From: Orthonyx spaldingii
Taxonomy: Eukaryota; Chordata; Aves; Passeriformes; Orthonychidae
Assembly (NCBI GenBank): GCA_013397795.1
Contig: VZTJ01005214.1
Span: forward strand, 62,001-126,000
Reading direction: 5' to 3'
Length of the DNA stretch: 64,000 nt
Every line of letters begins with the position of its first letter. Within the stretch, counting starts at the first letter, position 1. Made by a program: the position numbers and the translations under genes. This document shows, in pieces, positions 1 through 14,200 of this stretch. The notes under the pieces were generated by a model. The model was given only the letters and a program-made list of their open reading frames with translations. It had not been told where the DNA came from and did no database searches.

Positions 1-3000
1 TTTTTTTAATGCTGAAAAACAACTGCCCATCAGTTTAAGGGGATCACTTGAGAGCGACTCCACACTGACCAGTAAAATGTTTGAATCACTGAAACAGTAA
101 CTCAGTGGAAAATTGTTTCTGCATGTAGCACTTCCGCCCTATCTTTGGCAAAGCTGCCCCTGTAATGAAGGTGCAAACTGAGCTCTGAACCTGATGAACA
201 AGCTAAAGCGGACCAGAACAACTCTCCCTCCAGCTCTGCAGAGCCCTAGTTCTTCAATTCTGCCTACATCACCAAGATGCCCACCTCTGAAGCAGAATTT
301 CATGCTCTTTTTGACATTTCTGCTTTAGTTCCTGATATAAGGTTAGAAGTGAATATTAGGTCTTGATGAAGCTTCTGGGAATGTTGTGCATATGAAGAAG
401 TCAAATTTCTTCCAATATTTATCTTAATCTATTTGTAACAACATTTCCAAGTTATTGCTATCAGTTCACCACGTGGAAGGTAGCATCCCCACGTGATCCT
501 CCAGGTCAGCAGGATCTGAAGCCACCATTTCACTGATGATCACTAGAGCAATGCCCATGAAGAGAATCTTACTGTGCTTATGCAGGCAAGAGTTCAAGTA
601 CAGCTATGTTGACAGGCAGTGAAAGAAAGCACGTCTCAGCAGAAAAAAATGAGACCTGCAAGCACGGAACCTTAATCAGGTGATTAATTAGCAACAGAGT
701 CCTTTTTATTACATGCCTGGAAGAGTACTAAATCTTGGGTGGGTAATGGGAAAGTCTGCAGTGTTTTATGTTCCTGGTGGTCACTTCTATATGCTCCTGT
801 GAAAATCCCCAAGATAGTTAGTTGAGAAACCTGAGATGGAAAACAATTAGGACTTAACTTCCAAGTGAGCTGCTGGGCCTCAGGCAGAAAACCATGAGAA
901 GACAAATGATAAATGACCAAGTATTCTATCTTGATAGGAAGACAAGCCAGGCATTTCTGAGAACACGTTTTTCAAAGAGCTGAGCCCTGACACAGCTGAG
1001 TGGTTTAAACTGTAGAGCCAGCCCAGAAAACCAGAGTGCGACAGTTTACTAAGAGCTGGGTTTCTTGAGGGTTTCCTGGAGTTTTTTGCCTGTGGTATTT
1101 GGTGCAGCAGATGGGTCACCAGGTCAATTGTATTGGAAGCATATTAAAAAATGATTGGACATTTTAGTGGTTGCTAATATCATGGCAGTTATGCTCCTGA
1201 GATAGGGGTAACCAGATACCTGGCTCTGGGGCTTGAGCACTTGGACAGTTTCACTTGAAAGATGGAGTGGTCTCTGGAGAATTCCAATATGTTGTGATTG
1301 CTGAGTGTTTCCATTTGTGACAGCACTGCTGATCCCGTTCAGGGATGCAGAGCAGCCGGTACGCCAGCACTGCCTCAGCAGCAGCGTGCCTCTGGGCTCA
1401 CAGGGAAGCCTGGCACGGTGGGCTCGGCTGCCTGCCAGCAGCACAATGCTGGCTCTGGCAGCAGTGGCTCTGGGAGCTCAGTGAGGCTGGGACAGGATTT
1501 GCCCCTGCACATAAATGCTGTGCCATTGTGAGGGGTGTGCCTGTGTGAGACACAGCACGAGCAAGTTCCTGAAATGGGGAGGGCACTGGGGACAGGGATG
1601 TTTTGCACACTGGAAACCCTTGAAGTCAGACATTTAAGACTCTAGGTGAGTTGAATTTGCATCACAGGATCTTTGTTAGTAGGTAGGCCTACTAGAGGAA
1701 GCCATGAGTTTGCTGGAATTGAGGACTAAAAAGGTACAGAAGAAGCAGAAATAGCTGATTCTGGTATTTTACCTTCTAACTCTGGAGTTTATCTACCACC
1801 AGCCAGCATTCTGTGATTCAACTAGATTTAATCCTTTCTGTGATTTGGATTCAGTGAGCACACAGGAGAAAAGTCTATGTCTGGATTAACCCAAAGTCAA
1901 GTCCAGCTGTGTCTATTCTTGGTCACAACCTGGACCATGTAGTCCTCAAATACCTGACTATGTTTTCTAAAACCTCCTGTATGGAGCCAGCAAAAAACTA
2001 GCAAACTGTGTTGATGCACTTCTGCACTCTGAAAACAGGCACATTTCAGAAAACACAATTGCCAGAGATGTACTTATGATCCTAATGTGCAAGGATCCTC
2101 TATATACACATCATCTCCACAGCAGACATGTCATACTAACTTACAACATCCTCCTTATGTAATTCCCTTCACATATTGTTACAGACTAAATATGCTTAGC
2201 ACAACACAACAGCCTCTTGCATTCAAGCCTATGCATTCTTAGCTCATGAGTTTTACCATAAGTCCCATGAACATTCTGTGAACTTCCAGCTCCTGAATAC
2301 ATGGGAACAATAAAAATTTCAACACAGTTTTTAGGTTTTATGGTTGCAGAGAAAACCCACACATAAAGATGATCTAAAATGCCCCCAAACCAGAAGGCAA
2401 ATAAAATTAATCCCAGAAACATTACTGTTATGCTGATAAATCCAGTGATTTTTAAGCTGCCTTCTTCAGGGATCTCTTATATGGTTTGGGGAGGACATGG
2501 TTGGCCACACTTGTGAGAAACACTTCTCAATGTTCAGGTCTCATAGACCTCTTTCTTTCTAAACCTCACATAGGAGCTCACAGGCACTCACTGCCTTGAG
2601 AAGTGCTGTAGTCTGGGGTGAAATTCAATCTATTTAGATTCAGCCTGCACAAGACTCAGCTTCAGTCATTACAAAGATCAGGGTGAGAACTGGAGGCACT
2701 GAGGAGGATGAGAAATGAAGGCACTAGGGAGCTGCTAAGGTCAGCTCCAGTGTCTGCTGCTTCTTTGGCTTAATGAGGTGCATGAAAGCAAACAGGCTGT
2801 CCCCCCTCACATTTAGCTGCTGAAACAGTGTGTCCTGCCTTGGAGCAGCTGCTCTCATGGGATGGTTTCCAGAGCTCATCCTTGCCGCGTTGCACCCTGT
2901 CCCACTGCATGTGGGGCTTTCAGCTCTGAGCTTGTAAGCAAAAGTCATGCTCAGTGAGGCGGTAAATGTGGCAGCACTTCCTCATGACAGCTCAGAGAGG

Positions 3001-5814
3001 AGCTCTGGTCTGCTGGCAGTGTCCAAGCCATGCTGGCCCTGCCCCGGGCTGTGCAGCTGGTAGTGTGTGCACACGCTTTGTGTGCCTTCCCGGAGCACAG
3101 CCACCCCAGCCTCCGTGTCTGGCTGCTCTTCTGCCAAGGTGTGCCCTTGGTTTGGAGTTAGGTTTGTTTCCCATGCTGGGCTGATGTCTCTTGGCATGCC
3201 TAGGGGCAAGGAGTAAGGCCTAGGAGGCCTGCACCATAGACACCTTCTCTGTTCCCACCAGACTGTAATGTCAGGGGATTGCCTAGAGCCCTGAGTCCAT
3301 TGGTCCCCCCAGATATGCCTAGATGTGGGCAAGGAGATGGTGCTTCTGAAACGAAGTCTCTGCTCTCCTGAGGTTACCTCCCTTTTGACTGCTGAGGGAG
3401 AAAACATAGCCTATGTTATTTGCTTTATTCTGAATGGTTGTAGCCAGGTCAGTTGAATCCTTGCCTCTGCCAGCTTTGTCTATAACCAGTTTCAAGGGCC
3501 AGCAGTCCTCTGAACAGAGAGGCATGTGGGAACAGCAGCTTCTGCATGGTTTCCTTGCTTTGTGTGTCCATCTGGAAGATTGCTCTTCATCCTGTTGTAC
3601 TGGGCAGTGCAGTAGAGGGGGAGCAGAGACAGGTCCTCTGGCCTGAGAAGTACTTCAAATTTTTGTGGCTGTGTGACCCTCTCCTGCTCTCACTCAGGCC
3701 TGTGGCAGCTGGAGAGACTGGCTGTGGTGTTCTGCTGCAGCTGGAGAGGCAAGGGTGATATGAATGAGGACTCTCTACTGAAGAGGGATTTCTCTAAATC
3801 CAGAAGGACACCCAGTATGTTTTCTAAGCTCATGGGTGTTTTGCAAGAGTTATGCATGATGGCAGAGACATACTTTGCAGTCAAGTCTTCTGGAAGTCAG
3901 CTGGGAGTTTTGGTTGAGTAAGAATTGGCATTAAAGTTCTGGATCTGACCCAGAGCAAGTAATGAGTCTGTGGGTGAGGCTGACCCTAACTGAGATCTGC
4001 ACTTTATGACTGATACTCATGGGATCAAGTGCAAAAGGGAACAGCCAGCCAGGACCTCATGTGAGCTGGAGCAACAGTGCCTTGGGAGATTTTTCATACT
4101 GGCTCTAGCAAAAACTTACTGAGGGTGGAGAGGGAACTGAAACAGGTAAGACTGAGGTTCACAGGAGATGCACTGTGTCTGACACTATCTCCCTTCTCTC
4201 TTATTTATCTCCACTGCAGCTATAGTGTTTGCACACTTGTGAATGTCAGAACTCTTTTTTTTTCAAAATATGCTGGCAATGCCAGTGGAGAAAAATCAAG
4301 CATTATACAGGGAGCAAGGCATAGGACTGGCACTAGATCTAGGCTGGAAACTATTTTCATGCTTTGTGAGGGTTTTCAAAGTACTGGAAAAACGTCTTTT
4401 GTTCTGACAGAGGCTAGAAAGTCAAAACCTGAAACATATTGGTGAACTAAAAGTCTGGAAAAGAGCAGTAAGGTTAGGGGTCAAGTGCAGCACTTTGTTT
4501 AGATAATTTTCAAATGTTTTGGTTTCGTTCTGAATATTTCTAAATGGTTTCTAGCCACTACAATTATCTTAAATTTGGAAAATAAAAGATACTTTGAAAA
4601 GTAGAAGTTTGAGCAATTTGGAGGAGAAAGAAACTTCAAACTGGAAACTTTACAATAAAAAACTTTCCCAGGAAGAAAAACAGTTATAGTGGAATGGCAT
4701 TGCAGTTATGAAACCCCCCCAAAAAACCCTGATCTTCCCTGCCCAACAGCTGTCTCTGGAAAGGGACTGTGTTCAGCTCTATACTTCCAAGAGTTCATCT
4801 TGAGGCAATGTAGCTTGTCTCTGATCTCCCTTTTACTGCCCCAGTCTGTCCCTAGGACTTTCTTTCCTGCTTGTGGATGTGTTTGTGTTGTCTGATAAAC
4901 ACTGAGCAAAACCATATGTGAGCTGGGCTGCATTATGCAATATGGGCGGATGGGTTACTATCTTCTTTTCAACTTGTGAAAGTTTTCCTTTTTGGCCACA
5001 TCTCAAGGGAGGATATTGAATTACATTGCATTTCATTTCTGATTGACATTGGATGCTTAAAATTTACTTCCAGTGCAGGCACAGGTTTTATTCTGCTGAA
5101 GGAATTCTTATATTCCCTGAATTTTCTAGATCAACATGAGCCTGCCAGTGCCAATTCTCCCTTTACAAGCAACTACTAGATCCTAAGGCTGAATTTACAG
5201 TCTTATTTCCTTGTAAATGTCAGATGTAATTTTGGGAGAATGTTCAGATATATCCGATACTGGTCAACTCACCATTTTCATTACGATGCAGTCAAATCAG
5301 ATGCAGCTGAGATCCTTACCCATACCCTTGAGGAAACCTATTGACGGGGTATGGAGGCAAACTTTGGAGATAATAGACATGAAAAAGTATAAATCCTATA
5401 TTAAAGTTTTATAGGTTTCATTACACAGTGATATTTCAATTACTCCGTGGGAGACTTGGATGAACGTACAGGAAAAAGGCATATGTGGATTGGCAGCTTT
5501 TTTCTCTGCTTTAGTTCAGGATATTTCCATTTGATTAGAAATAGGAAATCCCTTCAGCTGAAGGCGTAACACTGGACCAATTTACATTGAAAATTAAGAA
5601 CTTGAGGAACTTTGCAATGCTCCCCAATTCTAGTTAATTTCAGCAAGTTTTGAGGCTCTTTGCCACCGCTCTGGTCACTCCCCTAGAACAACGGGTTAGG
5701 TCTTGCCAGCCAGGGAAATAACTGTAGTCTCATGTTACCTGCCAAAACTCCTTATACAGAGTCTAATGCCTCCAGAGAGGATCCAAACTAGAATTCATTA
5801 CTGGAAAGATGAGG
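1..5814. other. unannotated non-coding DNA, left end
   Basis: I see no exon, RNA gene or recognisable repeat here. Two GC-richer patches (about 1330-1600 and 2980-3180) hold overlapping open frames on both strands. That pattern is expected when GC content suppresses stop codons, and none of the translations resembles a known family. The rest is ordinary AT-leaning sequence with frequent stops. Confidence 0.55.
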
Positions 5815-6098
5815 ACAGACGTTTTAGCCTATTGTGATAGGACAAGAAGTAATGCTTTTAAATTTTAAAAGGGTAATTTTAGTTTGGATAAAGAAGAGAC
5901 GTTTTTTACCATGAGGTTGCTGGAACATTGGCACAGGTTGCCCAGAGAATGCCCCATCCCTGGAAACATTCAAAGTCAGGTTGGACAGGGCTTTCAGTGA
6001 CCTGATCAAGCTGAAGATATCCTTGCCCATTGCAGGGAAGTTGGACTGGATAAGCTTTAAAGGTCCTTTCCAACAAAAACCACTCATGATTCTATGAG
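5815..6098 (+). mobile_element. CR1 LINE, 5'-truncated 3' end
   Basis: This is the 3' end of a chicken-repeat-1 (CR1) non-LTR retrotransposon in plus orientation. It begins near the block 'tgtgataggacaagaagtaa', which matches the end of the CR1 reverse transcriptase frame (S-D-R-T-R). It passes through a decayed 'LEHWHRLPRE' segment (family: VRHWNRLPREV). It ends in the typical untranslated tail with 'gccccatccctggaaacatt', 'aaaggtcctttccaac' and a terminal 'attctatga' unit. CR1 elements are usually 5'-truncated and lack poly(A), and both hold here. Two defects show it is dead: an in-frame stop, and loss of about 8 bases after 'cccagaga' compared with the usual avian sequence. A 199-codon open frame on the opposite strand (5824-6423) is just its antisense shadow. 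This fragment is the best evidence that the DNA is avian. Confidence 0.93.
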
Positions 6099-6429
6099 AA
6101 GGATGAGCCTTAAACCTGTGAGCCTCTTCCTGTGCACGCTTCCTCCAAGGCAAGTGCATCTTGAAAGAGTGGAGAGAACATATTCTTTCTTTTTTTTCTT
6201 TGCAAATATATGTGCAAAATCCAGTAGTGCTGTGATTAATTCTGCAGAAGACATGCCCTGAATCAAGACCAGATTGGCAATGATTGGTGTCTTGTGGGGA
6301 AGGGTGTTTGACCAAATCCTGCAGATATGCACATAAAAATGGAATACTTTTGGTGACTCCAGAAGAGTCTGGATTGAATAATGATAGACTTGTATATTTC
6401 TGAAAATTAATTTGTATTTTCAAATATAA
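6099..6429. other. spacer between CR1 and SINE relic
   Basis: Unique-looking sequence with a T-rich run near 6190. I see no feature in it. Confidence 0.5.
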
Positions 6430-6635
6430 TGAATAGTAAGTATCACTTACTAAAGTACTTCACGTGTACTTAGCAGGTTGCAAGCAATAGCCAAATTCAG
6501 TGTTCTTCCTACCATTGAAGCACAATTATTCCTGAGGAAACTAAGGTGCCAAGGGAGTGATATGCCTTACTGCAGGCAGCTGTGACAGGCAGAGCAAGGC
6601 TGTGGAACTGGAGTGCTAGCCACTTGTTTTGTATT
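6430..6635 (-). mobile_element. MIR-like CORE-SINE relic (antisense)
   Basis: The sequence follows the reverse complement of the MIR/CORE-SINE consensus in order. A 'cacttactaaagtacttcac' block corresponds to the 3' LINE-derived tail. It is followed by 'attattcctgaggaaactaa' (MIR: attattccc...gaggaaactgag), and then a worn core region ending in 'ggcagagcaaggctgtggaa'. MIR elements are ancient tRNA-derived SINEs mobilised by L2/CR1-type LINEs. Divergence is high, so the boundaries are approximate. Confidence 0.6.
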
Positions 6636-8167
6636 CATAACGTTCTTTCTCCTGCACTTCACAAGAAATGCACATTTCAAAATGTGGCAGGAAACTTTAG
6701 GGTCTGCAGGTCTCTAAACCTCTTTCTGGACCACAGTTGCACTTGTAAGTACAACAGAAAGCAAGCTGGAACCTCATTAGAAAATGGCATGTAAGGTCTC
6801 ACATGCACTCTGCATTCACTAGCGAGAGAGCTCAGCAGATCAATTAAACAGACATGCACTGCCATTGCCTAGGGTAGCAAGAAGCTGGTTTTCTTTCCCA
6901 ACCTTTGGTTCAAAGCACTTGACCTTTATCCTCATATCTTCTGTCTTTTAGGAAGGGCCATATTACATGCTCATTCCTCTCAGATGTAGGAGTCATGCTT
7001 ACAGCTATTCAGTCTCTGTATGAAGCTGTCCCCAGAAACGCAGCCTCAGAACTGCCTTTTACTGAAGGGAACAATAAGGCTTAATATAGTGCCTGGAGTG
7101 ATATTATAGAGTTAGAGGCAGATTGGAGATTAGTACATTGTTTGTGCTGTAAAGGATTTCTTGCTAGGACATTAATAGAAAAGGCTTTACCTAATCATAT
7201 TGTTTGCAGGCTTGTTTTGTTTTGCCGAAGTGATATGCAAGTCCCTGACTGTCAAAAGGGAGCAAAGTTCAGCTCCCAATTTTCCATGAACTAAAAAATG
7301 ATCCTTGCAAAGTATTGAGCTTGGCTTAAAACAAATTTTATAAGTGGAGAAATTTCTGTTTCTTGCAGCTAATTTCTGACCCTTTAGGTAAATCTGCAAG
7401 TTATGTTTCTATGCACAGGGGTAAGAAGTCCCCGTGAAGCAGAGAGAGAATGCTGGATGAGGTTCACACATAAATCCTGAGATTTCACGAGCTGGACTTT
7501 TAAAAAATCACCAGATTTCACAACACACACAGTCAGAATGAGAGGGATGGTGACCCTTTGGATCAGAAGGGATTGTTTTCAGGATTGTCTCTGTTGACTC
7601 TTGGTTTGGGTATTTTCCTTCCCTTCTACATGTGACCCTCGTTTTCAGGGTCATGTATGTATTGTATGTATTGTATATTGGGAAATTTAGTTTTTCGGGG
7701 CACAACAGTCTCCCCTGCCGTTTTTTCTGCAGCTCTTACAAGGGGCAGGACAACTTTCTCTTAGCACTTTCCCCCCACCTCTTTCCATACAGTTTTGGAG
7801 GCCTGTTGAAAGCAGATCTTTATTCCCCCATCTGCTATTAATTGCCTCTCTCTCATGCTCTCTAACTCCCTCACTGCATCTCACACACCCCTGTTTCAGG
7901 GACAAACTTTGAGAAGAACTTGCACTCCACTAAAGGCATCTATCGCCGGCTAAATCCTTCTAAAACATTGCCACTCTTGCTGAATGCAATTTGCTCTTTC
8001 CATGCCAAGGTTTGCTTCAAGAAATCCCCCAGATGAATTGAAAACATTGTTTTGCATTTGTTGGGACCTCTGCCCAGTGCTGTGCACAAGCTGTGTTTGG
8101 TGCTAGTTGGGTCAAGATAGCTCAGAAAAATCCCATGGCTGGGTATTGGTGCTTCTAAGCCTGTTGG

Positions 8168-8206
8168 CTCTCTCTTTCACACACACACCCTCAGTCTCTC
8201 TCTCCT
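8168..8206. repeat. CT/CA simple-repeat tract
   Basis: Short pyrimidine/CA dinucleotide runs: 'ctctctctttcacacacaca' followed by a second 'tctctctctcc' run. This is a low-complexity microsatellite with no further function visible. Confidence 0.8.
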
Positions 8207-11200
8207 TTAAACAGGAAACTCAACTCAGCATGTGGTGAGTAACCAAATATCAGCAAAGACTTTCTTGCATTTTCTTAAATTCTGTTAAAAAAGACATTTG
8301 AGAAGGAGAGAAAAAAATCCTGTGTTAAAACAAACTCTTGGGTGCAAATAGACCAGAACAATCAAAAAATCTGGGTTTTTAATGGAGAGATTCTGGCCAG
8401 GATTCATTAGACACTGATTTAGTTGGAAGAAGTGAAGCTTCGTGGTGCTTGTAAGTTTTTAAGAAGCTTGGAAAAAGTTAAAAACACAGCAGATATTTGT
8501 GTGGACATGGGATGCAGGCCTGTGATGAAAGCAGGCACAACTCTGCTCAAATGCATTGGAGCTGTGCAAGAGGCTTGGCTTTGGCCATAGAAGTAACACA
8601 GATACAGGTTAATACAAGGCCTAATTCGTTGCATTTAAGTCCATAGAGATTTGTATGGTTGTCTGGATGGACTCTTTGTATAGCATATATCTTGCATACC
8701 CTGTGATTCATCTATGAGGTCTGAGTTGTGGCAGAGTCAAAGTTCATTTTTTTAAGAAAAGAGATACATGTTGATTCAAAGTCTTCAAGAGACTGAAGAC
8801 TCACAAGTCCTTGGGGTAACTAGCTAAGGGTTAATTACATTTATCTGCCTGAACATACATCATTCTGCTCACTGCTCCTCATGATTGGCCTCTGCCCCCA
8901 TGGCATGAAGAGGATTTGTTGTGCCTGTCTCTCCTCAGCCTCACTTACTGCACTGCCAGCTGCACTATTGCAAAGTGAATGCTACTTTTGTATCTGAGGT
9001 GATCAAAACGGAATGAAAGCTTTGGACAGCCACAGTGCTTCCTGCTCATTCAGTGTCCAGCTAGAGATGATGGGAAACTGAGCCTGATACCCCTCACTGG
9101 GAAAGGACCACAAAACTGGAGCATACATACACAGTCTCCTCTCCTAAAATTCACAGTTTTGCACAGGGAACATTTCACGCATACAGGTATTTCCATTTCA
9201 TCCTTTGATTTTTAAGGAAAAACTGCTAGAAAGAAGTTTGACATAAAATGAGAGCCCTTTGTTATTCAACATGAGAGGGTGTTGTGACTGAGTTTTACTT
9301 CATCTTGGCTGAGGCAGATGCTTACATGACTAGCCAGAGTTCTGCACAACAAAAAAGAGCTGAATGTTTACATCAAAGTTGGGCCCACTGATCTCTCCAA
9401 AGAGAAGGTATCTCCTGAATGGGGAGCAGCAAGAGCCATGTAGTTCATACAAACTCCTGGCAAAAATATATGATGTTGCTGTTTGCAGAAAATCATTACC
9501 AGATGGCACAGTGATGGTAGGTGTATGCAAACCCACAGGGTGCAATAGGATGGATGAATAACATCTCTCTGTGGTACATTGCAAAGTCAAGGTGATGGCA
9601 AGCAAAGATCTTGCTTCACACTGGTTGGTTGTGCTCCATTCTGCCTTTGTGCTGGGCATGGGCTCTGTGCAGCAGGGAATGTACCCTGGGGATAGCCATG
9701 CCCCCAGGGCTTGAAGCCTCAGCCTTGAGCCCAGCAAGGGAGAGCAATAGCAAGGACAATTAAATCTTGGTTGGCCTTCTGCTGCACTCAGCATGGAGGA
9801 GCTTTCTCTGGGTTTGTTAACACAGCTCTAATTCATAACCTTAAGTGGAAGGAGGCCAACAAGCACAGCATGCTATTCCTCTGAGTGAGCTCTTCCATCT
9901 AAGTGGAAGCAAAAATTGCAGCACACTCTCCCCTGAACTACTTGAGAAGTGCTCTGAGAGTTTCATTAAAATGTCATGCCATTTTAATATCTTTTGTGGT
10001 GAAGAGTGGGTCACTCACATTGCCAGGGAAGTTAGTATGTTGCTATGGTATTTTACCAAATCCTGGCTTCTGTTGGCTGGGTGGAAAACATCCTGTGAAA
10101 AAGTAATGTAAAAAACCCATCAAATTTTGAAGATTACATGGGACAAAATAATTTTCTTTCAAATTTGTTCTTCAAGAGAGCCCTAAAGCTGAGTTGTGTC
10201 CTGTGGAACAAGTGCTGATCTGGGAGATTGGGGTCACATCCTTTTCCCAGCCCAGCAGAACAAGGTCTTGAACTCAGGGTGGTAGCAGGAAAACAACAGT
10301 GCATTTCTCAAAGACAGACTCTTTTTCTGACCATGGCTTTTCCAAGATCAAGGCCATTATTTTTGTAGATTTGTTAATTTCTCATAATGGGTTGACTGAA
10401 AACTTATGCAAATGCATTTGTGTATGAACTAACTCCTATGTATGTCCGTGAAGGAATTTGCACGTTACATGTGGTGAGTTATGTGACTTTTTTGATGGGG
10501 TTGTTAGAGCTACTCTTCTTCAGAAGGTACAACCCATAAGAGACTGTGAGCATGGCTGCCCATAATGTGCTGCTGTAGGGATGCTCACAAAACAGACCTA
10601 TTTGTGAAACTTTACTCATAAAATGCAGGATTCACAGAAGGTCTTAAAGGATCTTTTGTGACTGGGAGACATTGATCTCTGGACTGGAGGAGGCACACAG
10701 CCTAATTCCCTGAGAAAGCTGCTGATTAAATGATTAAAAGAAATTTTGTTTCCTGGCTCTTTTACTTGTGCTGAAGCTATATTTCTAGTCACAGATGAGT
10801 CTCAGACAGCTCCCAGAGATGCAGAAAATCAGAACTTTCTTCCTCTTCTTCTTAATATCAGTTTTGTACAGCAATTGAATTCCATTGATCTGAAAGGGAT
10901 TTGGGGAAAGCTTTTAATGTTCCATATGGCTTTAGGACTCAAAGAAATTCCATGTAATGAAGTATTGTCTTCTGGACTTTTCCCTTTCTGCTTTATACTT
11001 AGCAGGCGGTATTCTAACGCTAGCAGCTTGGGGCAGTTTAAATTTCGTATTAGAACTGTAATATGTGAACTGAAATCCCAAAGGGAATTTTTATCCCTTT
11101 TCTTTTCAGCATGTGTCAATGGAAACAGTACTCTGAAGGTCAAGAACAAGTGCTGTCCCTAAATATAAAATTCCTTTGGTTATCACAAAAGCAATGTTCA

Positions 11201-14200
11201 CCACAGGACGGGACTGGACTTCTGAGATGGATGCAAGTTTTGATTTCATAAAGTTTATTTTGCAGAAAGGTTGTGGACAGAGTCTTGGAGGCTGGTAAGA
11301 ATCAGTGAGATATTATCAGCCCACAGCAAGGTTTTATGTTCCAAGGCTCCTGGCGTGTAACCTGGGTCCTTCGTTTCCATGCTACTGATTCTGATATTAT
11401 GTTAAATGAAAACAAGAGTAAAGAAGACTTTTTATAACCACGTTTTCCACTGCAGACACAAAGCAGATCATGCAGTTTGGTATAAAAGGGGCAAGCATAG
11501 CTTATAAAATTTATTTGAGAAGAACCTGACTGCAAGGAAACGTATCTCAACACTCTCATCAGTAATACTACACTAGTGTAGCAGCACCTCTTTTTCATTA
11601 TTGGGAACACAAAAAGCCAGTTGGCTTGCTTGCACATGGAATGACCACCTCATAAATGTGCTGTAATCATTGTCATGAGAAGTTTTTAAAGGTTCTTGGT
11701 GGGAGCTGGTCACAGTTTTCTTTCCCACCTTTTTTTAACCCAAAAGTTGTAACGAAAATATTAGGCTACTGGTGTTATTTTCTTCAAGATTTATAGTTTT
11801 TGATATTTTAGAATTCTTCAGTCAAAATTATCTAGAAATAATATAGTTTGAAATATTTTTTTCCTTTCTTTTCCTATTTTCTATCCCAATTTTCCTCCTC
11901 CATCTGCTCCTGCTCTTTTTTTTTTTCATGGTTGCAAAACCCCAAATAGTGGTGGGAAAAACCTCTAAGAGTAAAGAACTATAAACGGAGAAAGACCACT
12001 GACACGATAGAAGCCTTGGTCCAGATCCCTGCTCTGCTACACACCTTCCAAGAGAACATTATTGAGGGACTGGCTTAGATTTTAAGCACCAATTTGAGCG
12101 TGCATTTCAACCCAGACTTATCCAGTGTCCAAATTGTCTGGGAATAGGTTTAAGAGAGCTCCTGAGTAAGGCTGGGAAGAAGCTCAAGTCAGCCTTTAGA
12201 TGAGACACAGTGTCTGAGTCAAGGGTCCCACCATTTGTCAGATACTTTCCAGCCTTCCTGTCGCCACCATACGGCACTGATGGGACTGATACTCCCTCCC
12301 AGGTCAAAGCTGGTGCTGGCCCAGGCAGCCGACTGACAGATGTGTGGACGTACCCTTTGAGTTCCTGGTGTTTCCTCTCCATCAGACTTGGACCTTGCTG
12401 TCCTGGTGTGTGGGTAGGGACATAAGATTTCCTTGCCTCAAAGCACTGTTTTGAAGAAACTGTAAGTAAAACCTAGGATGCAGTGAGATGCTACATTGAG
12501 AAGGGTCATAAAGCAGCTATGACAGCTCCCTGTTGTCAAGGTGGGTAAAATGCTGTGCTACCATTACCTAGAGGCCTATGGGGAGCTGAGATGGTTCTTG
12601 TCAGGTTTCTCGGAGGTCCTGCAGGCTGGCTTTATCAGATCCTCATGTTCCTTTATGAAATACAGATGCTGATGCTTGGAACATTTGTCTCCACCAGTCA
12701 CTGATACCATATGGTGCCATATGTCCTGAACCAAATAACTGCGCTGCAGCAAGCAGAGGTGGAGGTGGGTGTTGCAGGGCACATTTAGCCAGACAGGAGC
12801 CATAAGACAATGGGAGGTAGCCCCTGCTTCCTTTCCTCACATGCCTGTGATGAAGTGCAAAAATATGTTTGGAATTTCTTCCCGAGCCAAGGCCTCTGTG
12901 TTTGTCAACAGTTTTGTTTTGTTGGTGGGACAAAACATGGAATGGAGTATCTTGAAAATTAGCAACTGAGCTAGAGGGATAGAGCATGATGCAGCATCTG
13001 AGGAAGGCCAGTGCAGGTGGGGCTTAAAAACACAACTCAAGGATTTCTGCCAGATGCTGAGAAGAAAGCTGAATGCACGTGAAATATTCTGTTTAGATTT
13101 TCCACAGCATGAAATTCCCATAGTGTCAATCTTCATCTATCTGCTTGTTAGAGCCACTTGCAGAACACCATAGGGAAGAAACTGCTCTTGGCTTTTTCTT
13201 TGGAGGGGTGAAGCCCAGTCGTGCAGCAGCAGAGGAAGCCTCATCTTGTGCTGAACACTGCACTGAGTGTAAGGGTGAGCAGATTCCAATTTGTATGGCG
13301 CTCAGTGGGCTTTCTTTTCACAACTCTTAAAATTCCAATTAAACATTAATGTAAGTATTGAAATCAGTTTAAGAAAGTTAATCCATTGTTTGAAAAATCA
13401 TTGAGACTGTCAACTTGATGTTGTGTGTAGTTATTCAAGTTCTAAAGCCCTGAAAAATAGACCTCACAAGAGAATTGGCAGCTGACCCTTAACTTCAAAT
13501 GTCATTGCTTTTTTATACTGCAATATGAATTATTTTCTGCTTTACAAGCTTATGTCATTCACCCTGCCACAGACTGGATTTTTCATATATATTAGTGACA
13601 AATTGTACTTGTTCTGCAAAATCCAGGACTCAAGTGTTTTCTAGGTCTCAACAGCTGTCATCTTTTCCCCAAGGGACTTGAGAAATATTTTCTGAGTTCC
13701 TGTGAATCACAGATGTTTGTTCTGAAGGATAGGGTTGGTGGTCCAGGGCCATGTGTAAGGGCACCTTGATGAAATTCTACGTGGGGGTCGGTTTCAGTGA
13801 TGCTCAGTGTTAGAAGGAAACATTTTTCTTACTGTTGCCTATCAGCAGAAAAATGCCAATTGAATTTTGAAGCCTCAGTCCCTGCCGTAGAGAAAGGCAA
13901 CAGGAGGTGGAAAAAGGTTTTGTTGTCTTTCCTGGTAGTTCATTTTGCAGCCTCCAAGATCTATCTGCTTACAGGGAGTGGGGGACATTCAGAAAAAACA
14001 TCTGTGAGTATCCCATGTCATTACACTTCCAAAGCCAATGGCAAAGACCTTGGCAAGATCCAGGGTTTTCAAACGTGAGCCTTTTCTGCAAGTGTTTAGA
14101 CAGATGGTTTGCTACTGTATGGAGCATCTTCAGGGAATTCACTCCTATTCTCAGTGTTGCAATTACTGTAGGCTCAGGGCTGGCTGTCTCCTGCTGAGTT

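Noticed and set aside
5824..6423. 199-codon open frame on the minus strand, the longest in the window
   Set aside because: More than a third of it is the antisense of the CR1 3' end, and the translation has no domain. It is a shadow of the repeat.
9065..9110. 'gatgggaaactgagcctgat' resembling an antisense MIR core
   Set aside because: The similarity stops after about 18 bases, with no conserved 'ccaaggtcac' block following.
9330..9794. 154-codon minus-strand frame
   Set aside because: No recognisable domain, no splice framing, and overlapped by an open frame on the other strand.
12018..12110. 'gatccctgctctgctacaca' resembling a plus-strand MIR head
   Set aside because: Only one short block matches, and the core that should follow is absent.
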